Below are positions 25,396-38,449 of a stretch of DNA of 64,000 bases, in pieces. The translations under genes and the position numbers were made by a program. The notes under the pieces are model-generated. The model searched no databases. It had not been told where the DNA came from and was given only the letters and a program-made list of their open reading frames with translations. This DNA comes from Onchocerca lupi (taxonomy: Eukaryota; Nematoda; Chromadorea; Rhabditida; Onchocercidae). How positions within the stretch are numbered: the first letter of the stretch is position 1; each line of letters starts with the position of its first letter. The stretch is from the NCBI GenBank assembly GCA_028564675.1, contig JAOVVO010000172.1:62001-126000 (forward strand), read 5' to 3'.

Positions 25396-28300
25396 ATGAA
25401 GTATTGTTTGTCGAGCATTATTGCTGCAACAATAGCAACAACTACAACAACTGCTACTGCAATTATTGCTACAACAATTACAGCAGCAACCATTTCTGTT
25501 GCACCATTTTATGCATCATCACCATCATCATCATCATTATCATCATCATCATCATCATTTTCATCATTTTTTCTAGTTTTACCGCTTATTACCACAATTC
25601 TTCTTATTGTTCCTGAACAAGCTCATTCAACAGCAACAGTTACCGAACATCGATGTTAGTTTTTGTTTACTTATTTGTCACTTATTTACCATATTGTCAA
25701 GCTATTATCGATTTTATATTGTTTGTACAATTTCATCTTTTTTTTTTGGCTTTTTATAAAACATAAGTTGTCAACCATATTGCTATTTAAATTTTAGAAA
25801 AAAGTCGAAAAAAAAAATGCTTATATTAAAGTTTTTTGAGATTAATTTTTTGGTATTTCTGGTACGTTTGAAAATATTTTTTTTCCCTGAAATTTTTTGA
25901 AAATTAACATTTAGAAATAATATTGAAATCATTGGCTAATATAATTGGTGATAAAAAAGAGAGGACAGGGAAAAAATTTAAAACACAAGAAAAAATATTC
26001 TACAACAGTAACAATTGTTTAGGTAACTTATCTTTCTCACTTGATGATTTCTCAACCTAATAATTGTATGATTATGAAATGAAATTAATGTAAAAAAAAA
26101 AAAAAAAAAAATCCCGATCATTTATTCGGTATAATTTTTAACCTCAGGGACAAGCAATATAATTCCTCCATTGTTCAAACTTCTTTTCAAGTTTTTCCTT
26201 TCCGTTATTTCAGTATCTTTCCTTTTTATTCTATTGATCAGCTTAAAGTTTCATTCAGCGATTAGGAATTTTGAATTCATTGAGAATATTAAGTTTTCGT
26301 TGATTGATAACCTGTTTTCATCTGAATAATACCATTTACATATGCCCGATAATAAACAGGTCATTTCAATTTATTACATTCCTGATACTGGTATAAATAC
26401 TTCCTGATAATGCTAGCTTTCAAATTTATTTCATTTCATCCATCATTATCAGCGGATTAACCTTTTCGAAACATTTATTCCTCCTGATTTCTTATAGTTG
26501 GTGAATTGAAGTATTCCAGGTTTGACTGAAATATACCAGGTTGCTTTTTTCTTATAAAATGACTGACATATCTGTTTGAAAATGAGTGTACACAACAACT
26601 GACCGCTTATAATATTTTCCAAACTCTCCTGAGATCTTTCATAGCACAAAGCTAAAAGTCAAATTCAAAAGTTCATTCCTCAAAAAAAAAAAAAAAAAGT
26701 GCCAAGCAGTAGCAGAAATTTTCGAAATTGTTTTACTTTACAATGTTTGAAAAAGTAAAAAATCGATCAAAAATAGTCGATAGAAATATAATTTTGCTTT
26801 TTAGTGATAAAAATATCAAGTAAATAAAAATAGATTTAATCATTTAATACGGAGCATAATTAATCACTAATTAATTCTCAAGAAATTCATTTTTCTTTTT
26901 TTTTTTTTTCTCGGCAATATTTTTTGCTGCCAATTTTCAACAATAAATTAAATACTATTATATATGTGATAGCATTTCAATTTTAATTTGAAACACAATT
27001 AGCTTCACATGTTAATATTTGCTAAGATCGTTCATTAACTATTTGAAAATTAAGAATAGTCAATGATGCTAATGAAGAAATGAAAAAGAGATAAAATGAT
27101 CCAACAATCGGTTTTATCATTCAACCAAATGATATGTGCATGCGCATGCTATAAGCAATTTTTTTTTTTTTTCAAAATCTGCAACATTATTTCCTTTTCA
27201 AGATTCTTTTTATCAGCCGAAAATTTCCTTCACTGTTCATATTTTGTTGCTATAAATAGATACAAACAATGTTTGATGTCTTAAAATTGAAAAATCGGTG
27301 ATTTTCAAATTCCCATTTGAACAATGGATGATGAATAAGCGAATTCAGATGATAGTCTGGATAATCCTGAGTGGTTTATATAAACTTTCAATGGATTTTT
27401 TCTTTTTTTCCTTTTTTTTTCTTTTTTTTTTTTGCTCTTTCTTTCTTTTTTGAAATTTACTGACAAATGATAGGAAATGCGCATGCTTTCTAGAATACTA
27501 AAATTTAATTTTTAGCATGAATTTGCAATGAAATTTTCAAGTTTATATATTTAATTATTTTCAATTTTTTTTTTTTTTTTTTGTTTCAAAAAGAACTTCG
27601 TTGAAATTACTTTGATTAAAGGCACCTTTTAACGTTACGAAAGTTAAATATTCCAATAATAGATTTTTTTTTTTTAAAGTACTGTAAGATTTGATAATTT
27701 AAGGAAAAAAAAAAAAAGAAATGTTTCTTTCTTTCTTTCATCAACAATATAACAATATAGAAGAGGAAAGAACGAATATAGGTTTTTGTTGAAAACCGCC
27801 ATTCTTTGAATTATACCGGCACATTGAAATTATTTGCAGAAAAAAAAAAAAAAAAAAAAAATTGGAAAGGAAGAGGGAAAAAATTTTCCATTTTCATTTC
27901 AAATCAAGTTAGCATATAGAATAAAGAGAGAAAAACAATACAATAAAGTTAATCCAATTTTTTGAAATTAAGAAAAAGAAAGATTATTCAAATGAAAAAG
28001 AGACAAAAATTTGAGAAAATTGGAAATTTCATTCAGATTATTCAATTTTACATGGGTCATTTAATGTATTAATCTGAATGATTGGGAAAAATATGATGCA
28101 ATCATGCATTTTTGATTATCTATAACAATAAAATGCTTACCATATTGCTAATCGTTTAATCATCTATATTAGACTTTTTTATTTATAATTTATATCGTTT
28201 CACTTTTTTTTTTTTTTCGAATGAAATTATCATTTTTATAAAAGAAACATTGAAAAGAAGGAAAAAAAAGAAAAAACTACTAAATGATATCAATCCAACA

Positions 28301-29821
28301 AGCAATAACAATATTATATTGAAATGTAAAACAAATTATTTTGTAGCTTTATCGTTTTTTTTTTTTTATTTTCAATTTACATTTGAAGCAAATGCATTTT
28401 AATTGTTTGAAGGATAAATCGATTGATTACTATCACTTTGGGTTATCAGTTATTCAGTTGTCACAGTGATATCATCTGGAAATGGACAGAAAAAGGAAGT
28501 AATATATGTGTATGTGTATGTTTGTGGAAAGTTTGACAGTTCTTTCCAGACAAATCGTTTATATTCAAAAATGGTGAAATAAAGTGAAAAACATAGCACA
28601 GTGTCCTCAAGCTTTCTTCCTTTCTCTCTTTCGATTTCATTTTTGGTCCAAAATTGGCCAATATTGACATTTTAATCCTGTTGCTTGATAAAGGCACAGC
28701 TTATTGCCGTAGAATCGGAATTGTTGAAGGATAAGAAAGCGGAAAAGGAGGAATTTAGTAGATGACACATTGAATAAGCCTTTTTGCAGCTTGCTTGTCG
28801 CTTCATACCAGTGACCAAAAGTGGCCTAGCCTGGCCAATGGCATTTAACTATTCGAAAAAGATTGTCCATTCTGATAGTGTCATTATGATTTTGATTCGG
28901 TCGTTTGATGAACTTGGTTCGTTAGTTAGTCCCTTTCCATCTATTCTTTCTTCCTTCTTGTTCTTTGGTGTCGTCCCCTTAACAGCTTGTGTCCCCAAAT
29001 GTGACGAGAAGAAAGAAGCAGGAAAGGAAGATTGACATGTCCGCCAAAATTATCGCCGTAAAATGTCACACTGCTTTACATTAAGGGATATGGACCGGGA
29101 GAACGAGGGAATAGAAGGAGAGGGGAAGAAACGAAAGAATGGGGAAATATTTGAAAAATGGATTATTAAAAAAATTTTTTCAAAAAAAGGAAAAAGAAAC
29201 AAGTTTTAAAATTAAAAAGCGTGCAAACAAACACGATGATTCATTTCATATTGTACGTCCAAATAACGAGAATTTACTGCAAAATTTAGAGGTCAAATTT
29301 AAAAACAATTTTTCTTTTTGCTTTAGCATTAAGACTTTGCTATCTTAATTTATTCTCTCTTACATATACTGCTAAAATTTTGAATAAATCGCTCTCTGAT
29401 TGACATGATACATGAAAGTTTTTTGTTTTAAAATTTCAATGAAATGTAATAATTGTAATTGTTGGTTTTATTTTGTTTATTTTCCATTTTTTTTACAATC
29501 ATTATGATAACATCAACAATTATAATTCTTTTGATTGAAGAATTCTGCAATATTCATCTGTCATTTCAACTATTGTTCGTTTGTTTTTTTTTTTTTTTGT
29601 TTTTCTTTTTCTTTTATTTCAAGTTTTCAATAATTCAAACAAGAAAAACGTTTTGCTGATTAAAATAAAAAGATGAAATTTCAGTGCCACCAGATTTATC
29701 AATACCATCACAAACAGAATTTCGTGTTCCAATTGGGACGAAACAGTTCAGACTAATATGTCCTGTCAAGGAGAAGAACGATGACCTTTTGATGATTCAG
29801 TGGAAGAGAAACGATGAGCCA
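25396..29821 (+). CDS. 5' part of a secreted or membrane Ig-domain protein, truncated
   Basis: Two phase-compatible exons. Exon 25396-25654 encodes an 86-aa Thr/Ala/Ser-rich leader whose last third is a hydrophobic core (FFLVLPLITTILLIV) followed by EQAHS, a plausible signal-peptidase site. Exon 29685-29821 (join T|TG, Leu) encodes about 46 aa of an Ig-like fold: PIGTKQFRLICPV supplies the B-strand Cys and LMIQWKRNDEP the core Trp. The D-x-G-x-Y-x-C half that should follow is absent. The donor CCA|GTAAGT is good, but the next exon downstream is myosin rod. The Ig segment resembles receptor-type domains such as those of FGFR/EGL-15, without enough sequence to decide. AAC/CAT microsatellites in the leader make it a weaker call than the Ig exon. 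The intron 25655-29684 holds no recognised exon. Confidence 0.5.
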
Positions 29822-29844
29822 GTAAGTTCATCTGTACCTTCTTG

Positions 29845-29901
29845 TTTTTTTTTTTTTTTTTTTTTCTTTTTTTTTTTTCTTTTTTTTTTCTTTTTTTTTT
29901 T
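29845..29901. repeat. interrupted poly-T tract in the Ig/myosin junction intron
   Basis: About 57 nt of T broken by three single C, beginning 23 nt after the Ig exon donor and ending 88 nt before the first myosin exon. Confidence 0.95.
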
Positions 29902-29989
29902 CAATTCTTTTGAATCTACTTCTATTTTTGTTGTAGAATAGCAAGAAAATTCCTTGATAGTAATAAATTTTTTGCTTCTTTTGTTGTAG

Positions 29990-32900
29990 CGTGCTCTTGA
30001 ATCAGCTAATGCTGCCGGCGATGTCAAAGCAGAAGAACTGAAACAAAAATATCAAAAACAAGTTGAAGAATTGGTTGAGCAAGTCAGTTCGTACCATTCA
30101 TTTTGAAATTATCGGCATATTTTATTTCTCCATTTTTTCTCTTCCAACAAGTATAACAGACAAGCTTAAAATACCGATAGTTTAGCTAACAATAAGTTAT
30201 ATGAAAAGCTTGAAGAACGCTCATCTTGAACCTTTTTTGAGGAAATAATGCTGATTTATTTCCAGAGAAGTCTTGTTATCAATAAGAAATATGTTATACA
30301 TTTAATCGATAAGCGTTTATCTTCATGATTTTTCTTGCATTTTGTTTATTTTTTTCAGGTTGAACTACAAAAACGGTTACGCTCTCAAGTTGAAAAGACA
30401 AAAAATTCATTGGATATCGAGAAGTCATCCTTAGCAGCTGAATTGATCGTGATTCAAGCAGCAAAAGCTGAAGCGGATAAAAAACGTAAACAAGCGGAAA
30501 CGGCATGTATGGAGTTGAATGCACGAATAGCTGAGCTCGATTCAGCAAAATCGGCACTTGCCCAGCATCTTGCAAAAGCTCAAAGTGAACTGGATTCCGT
30601 AGTGAAGCAGAAAGAGGATGATGAGCAAAATGTTTCAGCATTGCAGCGAAAAATTACACTTCTTGAACAGCAGTTAGCGGAAGCACAAGATCAGTTGCAA
30701 GAAGAAACTAGAAGCAAACTTGCAATGCAAACGAGAGTGCGACAGTTGGAAGATGATTTGATAGAATCACTTGAAATGCGCGAGGAAGTGGAGCTTAAAC
30801 GAAAGGAATTAGAAGGGGTGGAGCATTTTTTCTAGTAAATTTAAATTTTATGATTTAGATTCTGTGTATGTGTACATGTTTATTTGGTGATCATTTTGTT
30901 ATTTTATTCATATGTATTAGCTAAAAAAATATTTTTTAAGCAGCTTGATGGCATAAGAGTTGCATTGGCAGATGCGAAAAAGAAAGCTGATGAGGGCGTG
31001 TTGCAACAGATGGAAGAAATGAAGAAGAAAGCCCAACGTGATCTCGAAGTAACTCAGAAGACATTGGCCGAAATGGAGGTAGCACGTGATCGTTTTGAAC
31101 GATCTAAACGAAAATTGCAACAAGAGGTATCTTTTCTATCGATATTTACGTTAGATTTGTTTTAATTGAATAATACATGCAAACAAAATAGTTCTTTGCA
31201 AAAGATGCATTCTTATTTTATTTCTTCCATATTTCAGGTAGAAGATGCCAACATTGAGCTTAATAATGTAAGAACATATTCGCGTGATTTGGAAAAGAAA
31301 CAACGCAGATTTGATCAACAGTTGGCAGAAGAAAGAGCTAATCTTCAAAAGGTGGGAAATTTTTGGATCCATAACTAGTAATATAAAGTCACTATATACA
31401 GGCGATCTTTAAATCGCGTGGATAATAGTTCAGATTAGACGCATAAGAATCACATAAATTTGGAATTGATTGTCGAAAAAAAGTTGCTGGTGCTCAATTA
31501 ATTTCAAAAAGGAAAACTGTTATGTTCAGGTTGTTAATGAACGCGATGCGCTTGCCCAAGAGTCTCGTGACCGTGAGACGCGCATTTTATCACTTAACAA
31601 TGATCTTGAAAGCTTACGCTCTCAATTGGAAGAATCGGAACGTGTTAAACGTATGCTACAAATGGAGCTTGATGAATCGGTTAGTTTGCATTAAAAGAAG
31701 GAAAAGAGAAGCGAAAATCAAAGAAACCAAATAGTAAAAAAGTAAGAGAAAGATTAGTAGTAACAGTGGATGTAGAAACTGAGAATCCCTTTTGCAGCGG
31801 TATCATAATTCTGATAACTCGTTTTGAACAATTGGGTTGTTTGTCTCTGAGATTCTTTCGTTGATCGATAATTTATTCAGGTATCCTCAAAAGATGACGT
31901 GGGAAAGAATGTACATGAGTTGGAAAAAGCAAAACGTCAACTGGAAGCGGAGTTGCAAGAACAACGAGCGCAAGTTGAAGAACTAGAGGATGCTGTTCAA
32001 ATAGCGGAAGATGCTCGATTGCGATTGGATGTCAACCTTCAGGTTTTTATTTTGCGCTATCAAATTATAGCTGATTCTTATCCTTTTGGCGATTTCTCAC
32101 TCCATTAACTACAATTAAATAGAAGCATTATTTCAACAAATGTAACCAGCTTAAATTTTAACCTTTTTATAGGCTTTAAAAAGCGAACAAGAAAGGATGT
32201 TGGCAGCAAAAGAGCAGGAAAATGAAGAGAAGCGTCGTTCATTACTGAAGCAAATCCGAGATCTCGAAAATGAGCTTGAAAATGAACGTCGTACACGTGT
32301 AAGACTTGTTTTTTGTGACTTTTACTGTCATGCATGGTGGGGGATTGCAGGAAAAGTAAATTGCAATGATTTTTTTCTTTTTTTTTTTTCGAATTCGATT
32401 AATTCATTTTTAGACCGGTGCCGTTTCTAACAGGAAGAAGATTGAATCACAACTGATGGAAATGGAACAACAATTAGAACTTGCTAATAGACTGAAAGAT
32501 GATTACAGTCGGCAGTTCAAAAAATACCAACAAATCATCAAGGATATGCAACATGACAATGAAGAAGTTCGACAATCAAAAGAAGAGCTTGCGAATTCCT
32601 TACGTGAAATGGAACGGAAGTAAGCCTCTACCTTTGTCTACTTGATATCTTTTCATTTGGCGTTATGTATCACTTAGTCGTGCGCTACCATACGCATGAT
32701 GCATCTCCTCACGTTTCCTCGTTGAACGGTCACGATATGAAGCATTAAACCATTATTTTTACTCCTTTTTTTTTGCAGTTTGTCAACTGGCTATAGTTTA
32801 TCGATAGTTCTCTGCTCTTATACCTAATTTTCTATTTTCTTTTTACTCGTCTTCGTTGTTATCTTTTCAATTGTGGAGTAATTTATAGATTACGTGCGCT

Positions 32901-35090
32901 TGATGCTGAAAATACCCGACTAATAGAAGCTAATGAAAGTTTGATGAATCAAAAAAGACAGCTGGAAGCGGAAAAGGATGAGTTGGAAGATGCAAGGAGT
33001 CGAGGCGGTGGTATGAATGTTGATGAACGTCGAAGACTCGAAGCAAAAATTGCTGCTTTAGAGGAAGAAGTAGAGGAGGAGCAAAGTCTTGCCGAGTTAG
33101 CGCTTGATAAACAGCGTAAGGCGCAAATGCAAGTAAGGAAGACGGAATTGCGATAACATTTCTTTTTGTTTAATGATATTTGTTATAATGAAAGAGGAAA
33201 ATGTAACTTGAAAAATTCAAGATATTTTGATCATGCAAGTCTTAACCCGGTGGCTTGGATGTTTTTCTGACGCATTTGTTTGGGTAGGCTTATCCTGTCA
33301 ATTCTGGACTTGTATCATAGTTTTTTAACCATCTTAGGGATAGAATGTGTTGGTCAAAGTGGTTCCTTTATATTTTGCATTGTGTATTAGGCATGTACGC
33401 TTCTACTCTCTACTATCTTTTAATGTTTTCTACAATTTTATGCTTCCTGCATTACTATGAGATGTTCAGTCAAATTTCTTTTTGAAAGCGTATTACTATT
33501 TTTTTCTTTTTGGAGGTTGAACAGCTAACAACGGAATTGTCGGTTGAACGTTCTGCAACACAGAAACTGGAGACCGAAAAGCAAGCAATGGAGCGTGCAA
33601 ATCGTGAACTCAAGAATAAAGTTTCGGAATTGGAAACATCAGCACAAACTCGTTCTAGAGCTCAAATAGCTGCACTTGAAGCAAAGATACAGTATTTGGA
33701 AGAGCAGTATAATGCAGAAAGCCAAGAACGTGCCAATGCTACTCGACAAGTCAGTATATCATTCGTTTGCTTGTGTAATTTAGATTATTTATATAAAGCT
33801 GACTTTCGTCTGAATTTCTTATGTAGAGAAGTTGCTTTGTCAAGAAAAATATTAGATGCGTGAGTTTATCATGAAATTTCATGAATTTGTTAGTCCATTC
33901 AACAAGTAAATGGAATTGAACAGTTTGTTAGCTGTTATTATGAATATCTCTCGGTAAGTCCATCACACAAATGTTCGAATGCATTTGCTAGCAAAAAAAG
34001 CGCTACACTGAATGGCCTAATAACTTTTACGAATCTTATTGAGGGGCTTCAGGAAAAATTTTTTCCTTGCTCGATGAATTAAAAAAATATTTTGATTTCT
34101 TGGTTTCCTTCTTTTTTAGCGATGTATTTTTTTTTTGAATTTACTTAATGTTATTCATTCATTCAATTGAAACACTCATTTCAGTATCGACGTATTGAGA
34201 AGCGCTTAGCTGATGCGATATTACAACTGGAAGATGAACGTCGAAATACAGAACAAAATAAGGAACAGGTTTGTGATCAATTTTTTTCTTTAATTCAATT
34301 GTATTATGTTCCATTCTTTTTTCCTAAGAAATTATCATTTTTTTTGCTGCAGGCAGAAAGAGAAAAAACTCGAGTAAGGCAAATTCGGAGACGGCTTGAT
34401 GAAATGGAAGAAGAATTGATACGGGAACAAACAAAAGCGCGGAATCTCCAGCGAATGATCGATGATTTGAATGCGGCAAATGATACGTTATCTCGTGATA
34501 ATAATAGTTTACGTGGACAGCGACGTCCAGTTCGTGATACGTTATTGGGTGGTCGACGTGTTCACATACGGAATAGTAGTCCACATGATGATTTGGATAG
34601 TATAGGAACTGAAGGTAGTCGTTACAATGACTAAAATTAAATTAAAATGTTTTTTAAATTAATTTAATTTTGATGCTTTCTGGCTAAAGTATTATTTGCT
34701 TATTTCTTACCATCATTCAGTTTTTTTTCTTTTTTGAAGATTCTGTCTTAATTTTCCCATTGATGTCCATCTCATTTTTCTTTTTACCTCGAACTTCGGA
34801 ATATTTAACCAAATTATCTGTTGTATTGAGTTTTTTGCCGATAGTTGCGCTATAGTCATGCTACAGAGAATTATTAAATGCAGCGACAAATGAATAAGTC
34901 ATATAGCTTGTATTGAATCCGCTAGTTAGATTATTTTACGTATTAAAAATATGAAGAAAGTACATAAGTTTGTTAAAACTGAAGATTATTTCTCTTTTTA
35001 AAACAAATCTGAAAGATATCAAAAAATTATTAAATTTCAGGTTCTGACATGACAGATGATGCAAAACGAGGCTTGCCATTGAAAGAATAA
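29990..35090 (+). CDS. non-muscle myosin II heavy chain, C-terminal rod and tail only (5'-truncated)
   Basis: Exons 29990-30082, 30359-30817, 30941-31126, 31238-31351, 31530-31679, 31881-32042, 32173-32298, 32414-32619, 32889-33132, 33516-33749, 34185-34268 and 34353-34614 plus 35041-35090 all join in phase and give about 789 aa. The product is heptad coiled coil that aligns by eye with the last ~770 residues of vertebrate MYH9/10, including SSKDDVGKNVHELEKAKRQL and RRLEAKIAALEEEVEEEQS. A non-helical tail follows with Arg-rich (GGRRVHIRNSS) and acidic DDLDS segments of the kind that control filament assembly. The motor, IQ motifs and proximal rod are missing. The frame is intact and conserved, so this is not an old pseudogene. 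Two C termini are possible: read-through at 34614 stops at 34634 (GSRYND), or splicing to 35041 gives GSDMTDDAKRGLPLKE. C. elegans has two such genes, nmy-1 and nmy-2; which one this matches was not decided. Confidence 0.92.
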
Positions 35091-35091
35091 A
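35086..35091 (+). terminator. poly(A) signal overlapping the myosin stop codon
   Basis: AATAAA overlaps the TAA stop of the longer myosin isoform (35088-35090). Another downstream site may be the one used. Confidence 0.4.
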
Positions 35092-37883
35092 ACTTGAAAT
35101 ATTACTGATTTTATGAAAGGAATTTTTTCATATTACTGATTAAAGCAATTTTATATGTTATGATTAAAAGGATTTTCTGTGTTATTGATTTTATGAAAGA
35201 AAAAGCAAGATTGGAAAGTTCTCTAATTTTCAGTTTGGCATGCAGAAAATTGTATCGAATTCCCAAAATGCTACCAATGATGCCTTTTTTCTTTTCATTT
35301 TGCTCTGATTCACGTTGCGATAATTTCCTTTTTTTTTTTTTTTTTTTTTTTTTTGCTGGATCAGAATTCATTATTTAATATACGAAGTGGTATTTATGAT
35401 TTGCCATTTGGTTATTCACTTAAATTAGAATAACAATATCTGATTAGGAAGCAGGTATTATCATTGTTATTATATTATTATTTTTACTATTATCCTTATT
35501 ATTATTTTATTACTTTGAATGCTAAATTGAAAAGTTGTTCATAGTGTTTATTACTGGTATATATCTTTGTTTGTCGCCACTGTTCTCTTATGTGTACTAC
35601 TTTAAAAATTTAACTATTTCAAGTTTAAGAAAAAATTTGGCCATTTAGGTATTGATGACTGCAGATATGATTACTGCTACTATTGCTGCTAGTAGTTACT
35701 AACACTATTTTTGCTGCTAATATTAAGTGTCAATACTTTTTTACTGTTATTCTAACATAATCTTCCTTTTTATGCTATCTTTCCTTTTCGTCATTTTTAA
35801 TTTAATCTTTCATCCATCATTCTTTTTTGGGTTATTTATTGGTTGGTTATTATTTATATACTATGCTGTGGGGTGGAAATATGGTGCACATGATCCTTTT
35901 TTACTTTTATTTTTTTGTTTGTTTTTTCGAAATCATTTTCATGAAAATATAAACATGCGTACACATACGCTGTATATCATTATCATCATCATCATTCCGA
36001 AAATGCCCTTCAATATATAACCGGTGTTTCCGTGTTATGAATTGTGCGCCTTTCCACCAATCTTGAATTCCGTACATTCCTAAACTAACTCATTAACTTA
36101 CTGCTTTATATGTTTGCAATGAATATTTGAAATTGTTCATTCAAAACATTTGTTTGTCAATAAATTTATAAATCTAATTATATTTCTGCATTTTTTTGAA
36201 ATTCAGCTTACTAAATCCACTCTATGCAATGATATACTAGTAAATTAATTGACTCTCGCAAGTGGTAGAATAAAGTAGGAAGGACTGCTTCATTTGTCAC
36301 TTTCGGGAAATTGATTTGAAATTTACCCGAAGGAGGTCACGGAGTTCAGGAGGATAAAATATTTTATTGAGCTTTTTCCTCCAAGCATGCGAATAATCAT
36401 ACTGATGGCATTGAAAAAATTGTTCAGAGTTGAAAAGAAGCTTGAAGAAAAGAAGTCATGAATGGAAATATAGTATTGAAGTCGAGAAAGATGCTCGAAA
36501 GCGGAAGGAGTCATAAGTGAAATGTTGGTTGATGGAAGTTGCTTCATCTACACCACTTCAAATTTAATTTATTTTAACTGACTAAACTGAATAAAATTAA
36601 ATCAAGTGAACACGAAATCACTTCTAAATTCGTTCGTTTTTTTTTTTTTTTTTTTTTATCTAAGGTGATCAACTCATACTATTTAATTCAAAAATTTCGG
36701 ATTACCTAATTACTGATCACACTTCAGGCTAAATCTGTGAAAAATCTTGAAACATTTCCTTTAGTATTTCCAGTCATTTTCTCTGGGACAATTCATTATT
36801 AACCAATGATGATAGTTTGCCATTTGATGATAATAATTAAATTTACCTTTTCTAATAATTAAATTCTTTTTTTTTCTTCCCTTACTCAATAAGTTCCATT
36901 TTTTCATTTTTGCAAAACTGAAATTTTATCACACAGCTACTGATTTTATATTATTTATTTCTCATCATATGAATTAGTCATCATCAATTGGATCATCCTG
37001 TTTTTATTATAATTTCAAAAAACAAAAGCAAGAAAAAATAAAATCCAGCAAAAAAAATGTTAATAATTACATCAAATGATGATAAAAATTGACGAATCAC
37101 TATAAATAATTTCAAAAAATACTACATCGATTTGTTAATCTTGCATTTCTCGTTCTTAATCTATCATTTTTACCGAATATTCCCAATAAAGTCCACCGTT
37201 CTGATGTTTCTATACTTTATCGCCAATTATATTGATTAAATGGTCCGAAAATGAAGCTTCACATAAAGTATTCATCCATTTAGCAGCTTTTTTTTTTAAC
37301 TAACTTTAAAAACAAATGACAAATGAAAGTCTTTTTTTATAAAATAAATCATAAAAGTAATATATGAATTTATTTTCAAGAATATTTGTAATTATTTCAA
37401 TTAAACCTAAAATTTCTTTCTTGTTAAAATTAAAATTCAAAATTTTCTGTAAAATTTTCCTGATTTATTTTTCGTAAAAATAGAAGTTTTCTAATCTTTA
37501 ATTTTGTCTCATAAAAAATTTCCTTCATTGCAAGAAGAAAATGGTATAACCTTCACTTTTTGTTCCGTTTCTTTGGATCGAAATAAAAGGCAAGAAAATT
37601 TCATTCTTCTAAGAAATTTTGTTATGGTTCAAAAAAATATTTCGTCTGTTTTATAAAATTTTGGTTTCCAAAAAAAAAAGAAAATATTTTCTTCATTCAT
37701 TTTGCTATTAATTTGATAAAACATATTTTTCTAATCCGAATCATTCTGAAATTTAGATAAATGTTTAAGAAATAATTCAAGATATTTCTGTTATATAATA
37801 GTTATATTTGGAAAATCTGATATTTTGGCTGGAAAAGGAAGTACCAGAAGTAGCAACGATAGCTTGAATCATCTTATATATTG

Positions 37884-37920
<37 letters not shown>

Positions 37921-38449
37921 GGCGTGCACTATAATATAATTGATGATAAGAAGGCCTAATGTTTTTGTCGGAAACAGAAGTACCACAAGTGGCAACGGCA
38001 GTACTTTGTATACGGATAAATATGTGTGCGTGTACATGTGTTTCTACTATGATATAATATAGGAAATTAAGTTAATGAAATAGAAATTTATTGAAACGAA
38101 TGAATAGGAAAGTTGTGAATTAAATTAGGATAATTGTCAAATCATTAAAAATCCATTTAGCAATCTATTGGTCTTTTCTAAATATGTGAAAGAGTAAAAA
38201 AGATTTAAGTTATCATACGCTTCCCTGTATAATCATCGTTATAAATACAAACATGAATAAGCCATGAAAATGAATTTATCCTGATTTGATCGTCAAAAAT
38301 TGTGAAAGTAATTATAACAGTGTTTACTTCACTGCTATCACGAAGGTTATTATTATTCTTTTTTTAAAGGGAAGATTGATATCAAATTATAGCAAACAAT
38401 ATAATTTACTGGTGTTGAAATTTGCTTAATCATCAAATTGCAATCAATA
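35092..38449. other. intergenic, no gene recognised
   Basis: AT-rich DNA with a T19 run near 35331-35354, TTA-type triplet runs near 35460-35515 and the duplicated GT-rich segment at 37822-38062. No supported exon. Confidence 0.6.
37822..38062. repeat. diverged tandem duplication with embedded (GT)n
   Basis: Unit 1 (about 37822-37945) and unit 2 (about 37961-38062) share, in order, TTTTG..GGAAA..GAAGTACCA.AAGT.GCAACG, then GTGTGCGTGT and an ACTAT.ATATAAT end. Unit 1 has a (GT)n expansion (37884-37915). Confidence 0.65.

Noticed and set aside
28784..29035. 83-codon plus-strand open frame with a TTTTTGCAG acceptor and moderate GC
   Set aside because: It has no recognisable domain, no clear donor in a phase that would join the Ig exon, and no supporting start. 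It could be an extra exon of the Ig gene but is unsupported.
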